A stretch of 64,000 nt of DNA from Cryptomeria japonica (Eukaryota; Streptophyta; Pinopsida; Cupressales; Cupressaceae), in contig NC_081413.1 of NCBI RefSeq assembly GCF_030272615.1, positions 102,448,239 to 102,512,238 of the forward strand. Direction: 5' to 3'. Shown piece by piece: positions 48,813 through 61,214 of this stretch (position 1 is its first letter; every line of letters starts with the position of its first letter). The notes beneath the pieces were generated by a model. That model did no database searches. It was not told the DNA's origin and worked only from the letters and a program-made list of their open reading frames with translations. The translations under genes were made by a program, and so were the position numbers.

Positions 48813-49929
48813 CACAATTTTTCTCTAGTGCTTAATGTTTGGTTTATATCTTCATAGATTAAACCTAAATCCTTAAACCCTAAACCCTAGGGTTCATTGT
48901 TTATTCTCTTTTCTTTTTATTATAATCGATCATTGACTTGCTATAGCCGATTCCTAGTCCCTTTAGTTATAAATTATGCATTTTTTCTCATTGTCGTGAT
49001 CGGCCTCACACGTTAGCCAACCTGTCATTATGGTTTTAAATCCTTTTTGTCTTGTCATGCATGTTCCTCAAGATTGATGACTATGATCATCATGCTATTG
49101 GGTGATTAGCCAAAAGTGATTGCCCAACCCAACTCCACAACTTTAGCCACAAAAATGGCACATAGGCCCCACTCTAGACACGTGGACCAATAATCTTGTG
49201 ACACACCTAAGACTATGTGGCACGATGGAGATGTGGACCTGACCTATCCATCTTATAGCTATGGCAATGAGTGTTTGTATCTCTCATGATCGATAGTCTA
49301 GATCAATTGTGCAATTGTGCAATTAACCAAAGATTCTCATAAGACTTAACTCTGCAGCTCCGAAAAGGCTTATATAATAGTGGTAATTTAATATTAATAA
49401 AAGGGGTTATGTGCTCATTTTCTATTTGTTGCTGCCTGAAAAGGACTTTGCTGTTGGAGCCACAACATTTAAATACAAATTGTAATGGCTAGTTCATGCC
49501 ATCGCACCTGCAAATGTGCCCGCAATTAATGAGCTAAAATTTCTATTATAGCCTATTTTTTGGTTAAATTTTCTTCAATTTGATCTCACAGTACTCTTTC
49601 TATGCTCTCAAATTCTCTAAACATTTCTTGTAATTCAATTCCTCCATTACTAGGGTTTTTCTTCTAGAGTTTCTATATAATTTACAATCACCTGTGCTAT
49701 ATCAAAAAATAAGTGTGCTTTATGCAAAGGTTCTAGCTTTATAAATTGTCATATTATTAAGTGTTACTGAGAGGTTCATTCTATAAAATAATGTTTTTGA
49801 GCCTTGAACAAGTGTTTATATCTGTTCATATAAACCCTAAAGTCTGAAAGATAGCCAAATCTTCCAACCAAGGCAAGAGGAAGTTCTTAGAAGAAATAAT
49901 TGCATGACTTCCAGGGTCAAGAAAGACTC
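48813..49929. other. Spacer of unknown origin
   Basis: No coding segment is recognised. It holds a double telomere-like word (aaaccctaaaccctaggg, near 48876) and a TATA-like tatataata at about 49371. It may be an LTR or leader of the element that carried E6, but no second copy is present to test this. Confidence 0.4.
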
Positions 49930-51678
49930 AAAAGAGGTATAGGCTATGTACTAGGCCATATGAATTTATAATTGATCACATCAATGGATGCATGGACCCC
50001 ATAATTCAACCATGGGGGTTTAGTCTCTAGATGAGGGGCTATATCTGGAATTACAATTTGGCAAGGTTGGTGGTCCCAAATGTTTATGTGAGCATCGATT
50101 TGGTTGTAGCTATTGCTCATAATTATATACTTGATGTAAGGGAGATTGTGTTCAAAGGGGGAGGGAGACTAGTGGCCATCACCAAGGAGGTGATTGATGA
50201 GGTTATCATGCTTAATCCTAATTTGGATTGGCCTATCAAACCAGAGGAGTTAGAAAAAGAATACAAGAACCATTAGAGGTTGTATAGGGATAAGCTTGCT
50301 TCTTTCAGGTCCATCCGTCTAAAAAAGGATGAGAGACCTTTGAATTCAAATGATGTTGCCCCTTACAACACCAATTTGTTTGCTAGATATTTCATAGATA
50401 CTTACTATGCTTTGTGCCAAGCTTGTGGGGTTGATGCTAGGAGCATGATCCTAAATTGGATGCTTGTTTTATGCATGGATATTCAAGACAAATATATAAA
50501 TAGGCCTTTTGATTATGCTATTCTATTGGCCGAAGGAATTCCCAAAGCCCTTTGTGATTTCAAGAAGTGACCTTCACTAAATTTCAAGTGCTATTATTGT
50601 GTATGCATATTTTTTTGTATAAAGGTCTAAAGGTTTTGCACCCTGACCTTAATATTACTCCTATTTTAAGAGGTGAATCACTCCCAGTCCAAAAATGGAC
50701 TTATATTTGGGACATGAATTTGAAGGACTATAGTTATCTTACCTTTGAGAATCATTTTGTTAGAAAGTTGTCGAGTATTCTTCAGGGAGAAGTAAGATGG
50801 GGTTTGAGTAAAGAAGTGAAAGATTTTTTGAGGCCTAACGACCTTGTGCCTAAATTAGGATACAACAATAACTGGGGATCATTGTTTTATTTCAAGGACC
50901 ATATAATCATTAGGGATTTTGGTAGCCCTATTACTCGTAGGATTATCCCCATAACTATGCCAGATAAATTTTATTTTCTAGAAATTATGCATCAGTTGGT
51001 TGAAGGAAAGAGATCCTTGGTTGGGGGAACTCTAAAGAAAAGTTCACTTCTTCTATCTCAAGTTGTTGCAGGATTGTATCATTTTACAAATAGAAAATCC
51101 TATGATATTTTAGATTCTATATTAAATAAATACAACCTTCCTTAGACCAAGTATAGATATTATAATTCTGAATGGTTTATCCAAGGACTTGGGAAGGAAA
51201 AGCTTCAACAACATTAATGGGATGATGAGGAAGACCTCATCAAAAATGTTATTGATTATAGGGAAGTGTTGAAGATAAAAGAAAGATGGTATAAAATTTA
51301 GTATGAGGAGAATAAGAAGAAAAGAGAAGATAGCTCATACTCCCCTTCATAAGAGATGTTATTAATACTAGAAGCAAGAATGAGAGCCATTTTTAGTGTA
51401 TATAAGGATGTGGATCAAATGGCTCTACCTCATGAAAGGCCTAGGGTGGTGGTTGAACCTCAAGTTAAAAATGTAGAGTAAGAGGAGCCTAATTCTCCTT
51501 AGTTTATTGCTTCTCCTATTGGCCTTGCTTCCCCTATACCATCTCCACCACTTGGTTTTGATGAGCCACCATCCTCAATTCCTTCCACCATTGAGACACC
51601 ATTGCCGCCATCCCAAGAACCGATTCCATCACCTAGATTGCTTGTTGAGGCTTCCATGAAATAGCCAATGGTTGACAC
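49930..51678 (+). pseudogene. E6: degenerate ORF, ORF2-like, with Pro-rich tail
   Basis: Frame 1 runs from about 49930 through one TAG at 50028 and one at 50274 to 50570. A shift near 50567 leads into a second frame that continues, through stops, to about 51670. Segments: YILDVREIVFKGGGRLVAITKEVIDEVIML, then SMILNWMLVLCMDIQDKYINRPFDYAI, then PPSSIPSTIETPLPPSQEPIPSP. The ILDV...ITKE.I..I..L pattern and spacing are like E8 ORF2, but overall similarity is weak. No flanking LTR was paired with it. Confidence 0.5.
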
Positions 51679-52696
51679 TGTTAGACATAATGTACCACCG
51701 AGAGGGGGGTGAATTAGCAGTTTGCAAAATTTTCCCTTTATCTATCCTATGTGTGTATACCAATTATCAAATCTAACAGAAAGTAGACATATCGGTTAGA
51801 TGGGATACTATCACAAATGCACTCACACATAAAGAGGAAATCACATAACACTATCATATATGAGGAAAACCCAAGATAGGAAAAACCTCGGTGAGAAATG
51901 CTGCTAGAGTCTACTGCTCCAATCCAGCCTCACAACAAAATTCTGATTACAATATTTAGGGCACCAACCCAAGGAGCTACAACCCTTGCACCGAGCTCCA
52001 ACTTAGTGATTACAAAATTATATTTTGATACCAAAGTTATCTTCTTGTTACAAAAGAACTTTGTAACTCTCAAGTATGTCTCTCCACCGGTTCTCCTCTC
52101 TACAGATCTTTATCGATTCTCTATTCACATTTTCTCTGTTGCACCTTGCTCTCTGCTGTACTCTTGCTGGTTCAACCTCTTCTCCTTCTCTGTCGGTTCT
52201 TCTCTCTACTAGTTCTCTCTTCTCTCAACTACACTGCTTCTCTCCTCTGATACTACACTTTACCAGTTATATGCTAACCTTCTCTGTAGTCTTCTACAAC
52301 TCTCCTTTGCTGGTTTGGTCACTTCCGATTCACTCCTCTGTCACACTCAATGGCTGACTACTGGTTGCCTCACTATTTCCGGTTGAACACTTCAACCCTA
52401 TTCTTCCTGACACTCAGTCTCTTCTTCTTCTTTATGGTGGGCTCTTGACTGATTTATTCTCACATGCAACAAAACTCTCTCATTCATTGACAACCTTCAT
52501 CGATTTTGGCTTGCATATTTATAACCTGGTTTTCCTACCAAAAACCAATTCAAACTTCAGGCGGTTAGGGTTTCCTCATTGGCCTCGAGGCAAACCAAAT
52601 TTATTCAGATCTCATCTGATCTAATCACCTAGATTGATGAACTATAACTCATCAATTAATCCCACTATTGTCATGCCTTCCTGATCACACCTTCTA
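51679..52696 (-). repeat. E7: part of an LTR, minus orientation
   Basis: The + strand starts tgttagacataatg, followed by a G-tract in which the minus strand reads AATTCACCCCCCTCTCGGT, the 3'-end motif of the copia-type LTRs here. It carries a TATA-containing stretch and Thr/Ser/Leu-coding-looking pyrimidine-rich sequence (52070-52440). No primer-binding site lies left of it, so it is a solo or 3' LTR sitting in E6. It is cut at 52696 by E8. Confidence 0.6.
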
Positions 52697-53634
52697 TGTT
52701 GGAATCCAAGAACACTGAGAGGGGGGCGTAAATCAGTGTTCTACCAGAACGATCAATTTTAACCTTATAAAACATGCATACACCAACTGGTATACCGGTA
52801 CATATAAAATTGAAAGAAGTAAAGCAACCAATAAGCCAATGACATAAATGGATACCATAACACACAAAATTATACGTGGAAAACCTCAAAGAGGTAAAAA
52901 CATGGTGGGATTTGTGACCCACAATGTCAATTCACTAGCCATATGAAGAGATATTATGAAATATAGGGGCTTGCACTTGCAGGAAGGCTTACAGCCTAGA
53001 GCACATTGCTCAATCACAAAAAGGAGCCTCACTGACTACATACAAATCCAAACTACAATCCAGAGAAATGATTAAACTGCAAAGATAACATCTTCTATGC
53101 CTGAATATAGTTCTGGTTAAGCTTTGTCTATTCTGGTCTAAAACCCTAAACCCTTTACTGGAATACCCCTTACATAAATATTCTCATATACATGATCTCT
53201 CTCATATGTTTCACATCTCCTTTAATATTTCCTTCCTAATACATATTCACATGATATATCAAAATGATCTAACCTACTAATTTATATACCCGGTATATTT
53301 CGTCATGCCTTATGTCGGCTTACAAAGATAATTACAATGTCAATATACATGTCGGCTAGATAGCATAGATACATGAATATAAAAAACAATTGCCAATGCC
53401 AAATCCAAAAGATGTCGGCTTCCAATACCGATAACCTGATTCTAAACCATGTCGGCCTGCATTGCCGGTAACCAAATAATTCTATCCAACCTGCAGGTGC
53501 CGGTGCTGGTGCTGGTGAAGTGTCTGTGAAGTGCCTGCCGGTACACAATTAACCCAAAATATGAAGCCAAAACAAATTGTCATGTTGCCATCAATGACAA
53601 TGTAGTGAAACCAATCGAGTGTCAATTACCAACA
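52697..53634 (-). repeat. E8 3' LTR
   Basis: 938 bp, bounded by tgttggaatcc and caattaccaaca (TGTTGG...CCAACA ends). On the minus strand it is immediately preceded by AAAGGGGGAGAT. It matches 62317-63256 along its whole length. Confidence 0.9.
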
Positions 53635-53650
53635 ATCTCCCCCTTTAGCA
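53635..53650 (-). other. E8 polypurine tract
   Basis: The + strand reads atctccccctttag, so the minus strand gives CTAAAGGGGGAGAT next to the LTR start. Confidence 0.85.
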
Positions 53651-53865
53651 TTGATGGCAACACTCATGTGAAAAATGATCATGGTTTCATCTACCGGTTT
53701 CATCCTGAACCTGCTCCCCCTGAGCTGAATATTCATCTATGATCATAATAAAAAATACTCCATATCTTCATATCTCCCCCTAATGTATACAACTCACTTT
53801 TTTCTATTTTTTATTTTTTACATCTATATCACTCCCCCTTTGACATCAATGCCATCAAAATTTCA

Positions 53866-56800
53866 AAAAGAATACCAAAAATCCAAAATCGGGATGAAGA
53901 ATGAAAGATACTGTACAATGAATATCCCAAAAATACCTTACCGGAGCTTAATATATTTGAAACTTTCCAAATAGGCCTTCTCCAACAGCTCTAGATAAGT
54001 ATCCCAACCAGATTTGAAAGTGTCAGAAATAGATACAAGTCCATTTAGCATATGGGCAAATGACTCTTTCTCATTTAACTCTGTCGGTGTGGGCTTACCA
54101 ACCATATCTATACACTCCTTCTTATGTACACTAAGTGAATCCAACTGGGTGTTGGTATTAGCATGAAGATTGTATTAATGATATGTTATGTTGTCATTGA
54201 TGTCAATTGAACCGGTAATGATATTGTTGTTATTGTTGATATGGTAAACTGATATGTAAGTTTGTGAGTTGAATCGGTAATCGGAGTAAAAGGTTAAAGC
54301 CTTTCTATGTTATGTAACTGGTAAAACCTATCAGTTGTTTATGTTAAACCCTAACCGATTAAGGTTGTTGAATTGGTTATGATGGTTTATGATTCGAGCG
54401 GTAATGATGGTGACACTTAAGGTCATTGTCTGAAGACTAGTTCAAATTATTTGGTGCGTTTGTTTGTCTAGGGAAGGAGAAAAGTGTATTCTATCTAATG
54501 CAAAGCGCGTGATGAGTTACTGAGCTCAAGGAAGTGGTAATCAAGGAGCGATTGAGGTTTTCTTGATTGATGTGATGAGATTTCTTTGGAATCCAACAAT
54601 CATGCTTGTAACAACTTGTTTGTAATCTCAATGATGAGAGGATTAGATTTTTCTTGTGTTACCAACCTAATTGATTTGTATTTTGGGTCGATGAAGTTGT
54701 TTTTATTTTGGTGTTGGCAAGAGTTGGCAGAAATCAGTTGAGTTTGTGGTTGCCTAATCGGTGAATGAGTCTGTAGTTTGAGTAAAGGCAAATAGAAGCT
54801 TAAATGGATCTGATCAAGCAAATGCTATTCAGACAGATCAAGAAACTCCTATTGTTTTCTGACAATTATAGCAGAATTGAAATCCCTTAACCAGGTAATC
54901 TCTAACAAGATTGGTCACTTATTAAATCCTCTAACAAGGTGGTCCATTAGATTGGATTCTTAAATCCTCTACTGAAGTTACTCCTTACAGGGTATTTTCT
55001 TCTAACAAGGCATTTGTAGTCAATCGCTTAACCAGGTGATTCCTAACAGGATTAGTTCTTAACAGGACTTTTGTAAAAGCTTTAACAGGCTAGGCTCCTA
55101 ACAGGGCAAACTTTAGAAGAGTTCAAATATTTTCTCGTGAGTCTCATCTCACCATGGTTTTTACCTATTTGGGTTTTCCACGTATAAATACTTGTGTCAT
55201 GTGGTGAATGTTTTGTGGTTATGATCTTATTGTTGATTTTATTAACTACTTAACTATTTCTGATGAGATATGATAACTGGAAGCATTGAGTAGTGAAGCA
55301 TTTGGATGTTTACAAGTTGAATATTGTTTACTGTTAAGTTTCTATAATAGTCAACCGGTATTCTTATGAGTATTGATCTTGACAGTGGTATTTCATTGAT
55401 AAGTTTACTTTGTGAGTTTGAGTTTGAGTTTTGGAAGTTTGTATCAGTTTTCCTATTTACTGATTCACCCCCCCTTTCAGTAATCTACCGAATACTTATT
55501 CTTTCATCATACCATCACCAGGGACTCACCAAACCTCTAAGACTTCTAGGTCTTCTTATGATTTCATCTTTTTCTTTCTCAAGAGTAGAAACTTGGGCTT
55601 CCAAAACCAAAATCTGACCATCAATGGATGTAGTCAATGAATTCAATCCATCAAAAGAATTGGCTATACCTGCAATTTTCTCCCAAGATTCCTTAATCCT
55701 TTTATCCAAATTAACTGTAAGTAAATCCGCGTTATGACATACTCTGTAAATATTTTTACACTACTTTAAAGAATTGTCTATCAATTTCAACTTTTCATTA
55801 ATCTTCTTCCTTTCAGACTCTAGTGCTTGTCAGTTTGAAATCTACTGCAAGGACTGAAAATCCTTTGAAATATGTTCAGAGATTATCTTAAGCTTGCCGG
55901 ATGGGCTCGCTTCTCTGTCAAACTTGCACTCTGGGACTAGCCTATGCAAAATAGTGATAGACTGATCAATAATACCTTTATCCATAGATCCCTCCTTCAT
56001 CATTTTCTGTGCAACCATCATCATGAGTTCAGTAGAACTCATCTCGGTTATGCTTTATAGTTTCCTCACTTGCACCAGTGACTTCGCCACTTAGTGCAGT
56101 CTCAGTAACTGCCGGTTCCTCCCTAGGAAATTTAACCTCATCTTGTAAATCTATATCCAGAGGACTGTTGTCCTCAATATTAGTATCCTGTACATTATCC
56201 ATCTTTACATTTTCTATATTTTTTGGTATCTCAACATTTGTATCTATCGGGGGCTTAATTTCCACTATCTTAATGTTTTTCAAAATTGAGGGTGAAGTAC
56301 CCATAATACCCTTTCCTTTCCCTTCAACTGGGATGTCTGTAGTATCTATCTTAGATTCTAGTGAAGTATAAAAACCATGGTTCTCTTCAAAGAACTTAAC
56401 CCATGCCTTGTGGGTCTCCTTGATTATCTCATTTACCCTTCCTAACATAAGACTGATTATTCTATGCTTGCTGTTAAAGCTTTTCCTATCTACAACTTCA
56501 AGTGTCTTATCCATCTCCTCTCAAGCAATAGAAACACAAATAGATAAAAACTCTTGTATATTTATATGCTTGTCTTCTTGCATTGCTAATAGTATTCTAG
56601 CATCTAACATATCATACAACTCTACTGGTATTTGGTTTTCAATTTCTATCAAGGATTTCTTATAAATATCCAAATATAACAAAATTGCTTCCTTTACTTC
56701 TCTTTGTTCATCATCCTCTAAATTTTCATAATAAAACTGTACATTCTTTAACATACCATCTTTTGTAATTTCATCAACTAACTCTACACAATTCTTTGGT

Positions 56801-57740
56801 GGAATAATAGTTACATTACCAGATTCAATTGCAAGATCAATTTCTTTCTTCTTTCCACTTCAAATGCCAGAGGGGGCTGAAGGTGTTACTTTTGGTGCTT
56901 TCTTTTGTGTCGGTACCCTGATAGTAACTTTCCTAACCAGTTGCTTCTTATGCTCTACCTTAGTTTCTTCAGTTTTCTTCCTTATTACCCTTTTGAATGT
57001 TAGGAATGTGTCATCTTCAGATGTAGACTTTGCTGCAATAGGCTTAATGAGTAATCCTGGTTCTTTTCTCTTCCTGCCTTTCTCCAGGACAACATCAATC
57101 AATGCTTTGATGTCCTCTAAAACCTTTTCAACAAACTTACTTGCCTTTCCTTCATGATTCTCTCTCTTCTTTTGGTTGAACTCAGTTTCAACCTCTTGTG
57201 TCTTCTGCTTAGTAGCGCCAAAGGTTTTTACAGTTTTATCTAGCAGTGCATCAATTAACATCTTTGCATAAGCATCAAGAATGTGTGCATCAACTACATA
57301 ACCCATCTCCTCAATCCAAATCTTTCAGGCTTTGACCACTTCCATGAGTGTTTCATCTTTCTTAACCATGAAGCATATGTCAGTTGAGTATTTCTCAACA
57401 ATGTGCTTAGGAACCCTCATCCTAGAATTCATATCCTTTTAAAATGCTTTAAAATATTCCCATACTTTGTCATCTCTTTGACTACCTAATGTAGCAATAA
57501 ACTATTTCAGTTGCCTTCCTATTGGGATATCAAATGCCCATTGTCTCTTCCCAAAACCAGGAGTCTCATTGATGAAAAATAGCATTAAACAGACAACTAG
57601 GCTACCATACCGGAAAGTCCCCTTCTTTTCTCCTTTAATCTTTCCTAGGTTAATCAATAGTTCAGCTAACATCCAACCACATAGATCTATCTTCTCATCC
57701 TCCCTCATTATTTTATAAGCTGCATAAATGCAGGAGATAG
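53866..57740 (-). pseudogene. Second copy of the ORF2 3' part (tandem duplication)
   Basis: This block (without E9) repeats 57741-60232: same order, same protein segments, ending with the SFKYIKL stop near 53938. Minus-strand pieces are at 57801-57502, 57306-56860, 56754-56521, 56514-56029, 56042-55842, 55709-55515 and 54144-53938. It keeps about 110 bp (near 55760-55870) that the other copy lost, and lacks about 100 bp the other has (near 58435-58535). Stops and shifts are frequent. Confidence 0.8.
54150..55517 (+). mobile_element. E9: solo LTR inside E8
   Basis: It interrupts sequence that is continuous in the other copies (at 58013 and 63763). It starts TGTTGGTATTAG, ends ...ataccatca, has a TATA-like tataaata at about 55183 and the ATTCACCCCCCCTTTCAGT tract at about 55463. 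Length is 1368 bp. The flanks ctggg and caggg are a near-match for a decayed 5-bp target duplication. Opposite orientation to E8. Confidence 0.82.
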
Positions 57741-57807
57741 AATACCAAGAATCCAAAACCGGGATAAAGAATGAAAGATACAGTACAATAAAAATCCCCA
57801 AAATACC

Positions 57808-60800
57808 TTACCAGAGCTTAATATATTTGAATTTTTTTGGATAGGCCTTCTCCAAAATCTCTAGATAAGTATCCCAACCAGATTTGAAAGTGCCGGAAAT
57901 AGATACAAGTCCATTTAGCATATGGGCAAATAACTCTTTCTCATTTAACTTTGCCGGTGTGGGCTTACCAACCATATCTATACACTCCTTCTTATATACA
58001 CTAAGTGAATCCAACTAGGGACTCACCAAACCTCTAAGAATTTTGGGTCTTCTTATGATTTTGTCTTTTTCTTTCTCAAGAACAGAAACTTGGGCTTCCA
58101 AAACCAAAATTTGACCATCAATGGATGTAGTCAATGAATTCAATCCATCAAAAGAGTTGGCTATACCTGCAATTTTCTCCCAAGATTCCTTAATCCTTTT
58201 ATCCAAATTAACTGTAAGTAAATCTGTGTTACAACATACTTTGTAAATATGTTCAGTGATTATCTTAATCTTTCCGGATGGGCTCACTTCTCTGTCAAAC
58301 TTGCACTCTGGGACTAGTCTATGCAAAACAGTGATAGACTGATCAATAATACCTTTATCCATAGATCCCTCGCTCATCATTTTCTGTGCAACCATCATCA
58401 TGAGTTCAGTAGAACTAATCTCGGTTATGCTTTTGTTTTCAACCTGCGAGGTGTCAATTGACAACAATGATAGACTCACTACTAGTTCCCTGCCTGATTC
58501 CTCTTTCTTCTCCTCTAATGATTTAACCTTTATAGTTTCCTCACTTGCATCGGTGGGTTTCAACACTTGGTGCAGTCTCAGTAACTGCAAGTTCCTCCCT
58601 AAGAAACTATAACGACATCCTATACATCTGTATCCAGAGGACTATTGTCCTCAATATTAGTATCCTATATATTATCAATCTTTACATTTTCTTCATTTGT
58701 TGGTATCTCAACATTTGTCTATACATTTGTATCTACCTGGGGCTTAATTTCCACTATCTTAATATTTTTCAAAATTGAGGGTGAAGTACCCATAGTACCC
58801 TTTCCTTTCCCTTCAACTGGTATGTCTGCAGTATGTGTCTTAGATTCTGGTAAAGTATAAAAACCATGGTTTTCTTCAAAGAACTTAACCCATGCCTTGT
58901 ATGTCTCCTTAATTATCTCATTTACCCTTCCTAACATAAGACTGATTATTCTATGCTTGTTGTTAAAGATTTTCCTATCTGCAACTTTAAGTGTCTTATC
59001 CATCTCCGAGTCTCGAGCAATAGAAACACAAACATATAACAACTCTTGTATCTTTATATGCTTGTCTTCTTGCATTGCTGATAGTCTTCTAGCATCTAAC
59101 ATATCATACAACTCTATTAGTATTTGGTTTCAATTTCTATCAAAGCTTTCTTATAAATATCCAAATATAACAAAACTGCTTCCTCTACTTCTCTTTGTTC
59201 ATCATCCTCTAAATGTTCATAATAAAACTGTACATTCTTTAACATACCATCTTTAGTAATTTCATCAAGTAACTCTGTACAAGTCTTTGGTGGAATAATA
59301 GTACCATTACTAGATTCAATTACAAGATCAATGTCTTTCTTCTTTCTCCTTCCAGTACCGGATGGGGTTGAAGGTGTTACTTTTGGTGCTTTCTTATGTA
59401 CCGGTACCTGATAGTATCTTTCCTAACCGGTTGCTTCTTACCCTCTACCTTAGTTTCTTCAGTTTTCTTCCTTATTACCCTTTTGAATGCCAGGGGTGTG
59501 TCATCTTCAGATGTAGACTCTACTGCAATAGGCTCAATGAATACTTCTGGCTCTTTTCTCTTCCTACCTTTCTCTGAGACATCATCAATCAACGCTTTGA
59601 TGTCCTGTGAAACATTTTCAACAAACTTACTTGCCTTTCCTTCTTGCTTCTCTCTCTTCTTCTGGTTGAACTCAGTTTCAACCTCTTGTGTCTTCTGCTT
59701 AGCAGTACCAAATGTTTTTACAGTTTCATCTACCGGTGCACCAATTAACATCTTTGCATAAGCATCAAGAATCCGTGCATCAAATTCATAACCCATCTCC
59801 TCAATCCAGATCTTTAGGGGTTTGACCGCTTCCACAAGTGTTTAATATTTCTTAACCATGAAGCATATGTTAGTTGACTATTTCTCAACAACATGCTTAG
59901 GAACCCTCATTCTATAATTCATAGCCTTTTGAAATTCTTTAAAATATCCCCATACTTTGTCATCTCTTTGACTACCTAATGTAGCAATAGACTGTTTGAG
60001 TTGCCTCCCTATCAGGATATCAAATTCCCATTGTCTCATCCCAAAACCACTAGTCTCATTGATGGAAAGTAGCATTAAATAGACAACTAAGTTACCATAC
60101 TGGAAAGTCCCCTTCTCTTCTCCTTTAATCTTTCTTAGGTTAATCAATAGTTCATCTAACATCCAACCACATAGATCTATCTTCTCATTCTCCCTCATCA
60201 CTTTATAAGCTGCATAAATGCAGAAGCTAGAAAGAGAATTCAATCGGTTTGATTGTGTTACCTTGTAACAGATGACCATGCTTATGAATGTGATGTCTAT
60301 TTCTGTGATAGTACTAATTCTCATTGACCGCCTATGTGATGTTGCGCCAGTAATCTTGTTAACCCGATCATTAAAAATTTTCTTCTTCGGATGTTGTCCA
60401 ACCTGTGGTAAACTGATGATTGCCCTGATGGCCTCCTTTGTAATCTTATATGGTCTATCTAACTAGATAAACTCTCCATGCACTTTTCTCAAAACATACC
60501 TAACAATTTCATCTTCAAATTTCAGAATATCCAGAATGGTGGTAAACCCTAGATTAACAATGTGTTGGTATTCAGGTTTAATCTTTTCAGAATCTCCCAT
60601 TAGCTCATTCATGTACATGCTCTTGATATCAATCATTCCCAAATCCTCAATATGACAGTGGATGTAAGCTCTTACATCTTCGACATAGACAAATTCTTTC
60701 GGGACACGGGAAAAAGCGTCAATCGAATCATCCAGGGTAGCCACATGCAGATATCACTTGAAAACTAGCCTGGGATGGTCCTTGACCTCAACTACAGTCA

Positions 60801-60843
60801 GATTTGAAACAAAGATAGGTACAGATGATGATCTCGCTTCCAT
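57808..60843 (-). pseudogene. E8 ORF2: conserved unknown protein of about 1000 residues
   Basis: Start at the ATG at 60843 (MEARSSSVPIFVSNL). Segments in order: YVEDVRAYIHCHIEDLG; KFEDEIVRYVLRKV; PYKITKEAIRAIISLP; VNKITG; ICYKV.QSNRLNS...AAYKVMRENEKIDLCGWMLDELLINL; GTFQYGNLVVYLML; WEFDIL; a Lys/Glu-rich basic region with KKREKQEGKASKF and FKRVIRKKTEETK; helical FYYE.LEDDEQREVEEA-like segments; MVAQKMMSEGSMDKGIIDQSI; and a C-terminal coiled coil with DSLSVYKKECIDMVGKP and a stop after FKYIKLW. No enzymatic motif is recognised. Its C-terminus is repeated downstream by duplication. About a dozen stops and shifts. Could be a gag-like or envelope-position ORF; function unknown. Confidence 0.65.
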
Positions 60844-61214
60844 GATTGAAGATTAAATTCCTTGAAGACCTCTTCCAATCGCTGGTGAAATCGCTCAAGA
60901 AGATATCTGATTGCACTGAATCGCCCTTAATCACTCTGAATTTCTCTCAATTACTTTGAATGCAAGGTGATAAAAAATGAAGTAGATTCAACCTTTTATC
61001 CTCCAAGAAAAACCCTAATATTTCATTGATATCAATGACTTTCGATGAAAGATACCGGATCTCGAACAAAGATTTCCATGCCGAATAAGAATCTCCAATG
61101 TCTGGGTCATCTTCCAAAACCTCTTTTCGGGCCATATGCAACATATTCATGAATTTTTCCTACCCCTAAGGCATCTACCCCAGCTACCTGCCGGTGTAGG
61201 AGCAACCTTCTCTG

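Noticed and set aside
48870-48900. Telomere-like aaaccctaaaccctaggg
   Set aside because: Only two units; the same word occurs in the E8 LTRs (about 53143 and 62768). Telobox-like promoter words, not an interstitial telomere.
51898-52357. Leu/Ser-rich frames of about 100 codons
   Set aside because: Pyrimidine-rich LTR sequence (E7) read as protein; no conserved motif.
56078-57157. Ser/Phe-rich + strand frames of 85-97 codons in E8
   Set aside because: Antisense of the Lys/Glu-rich part of ORF2; both duplicated copies show the same shadow.
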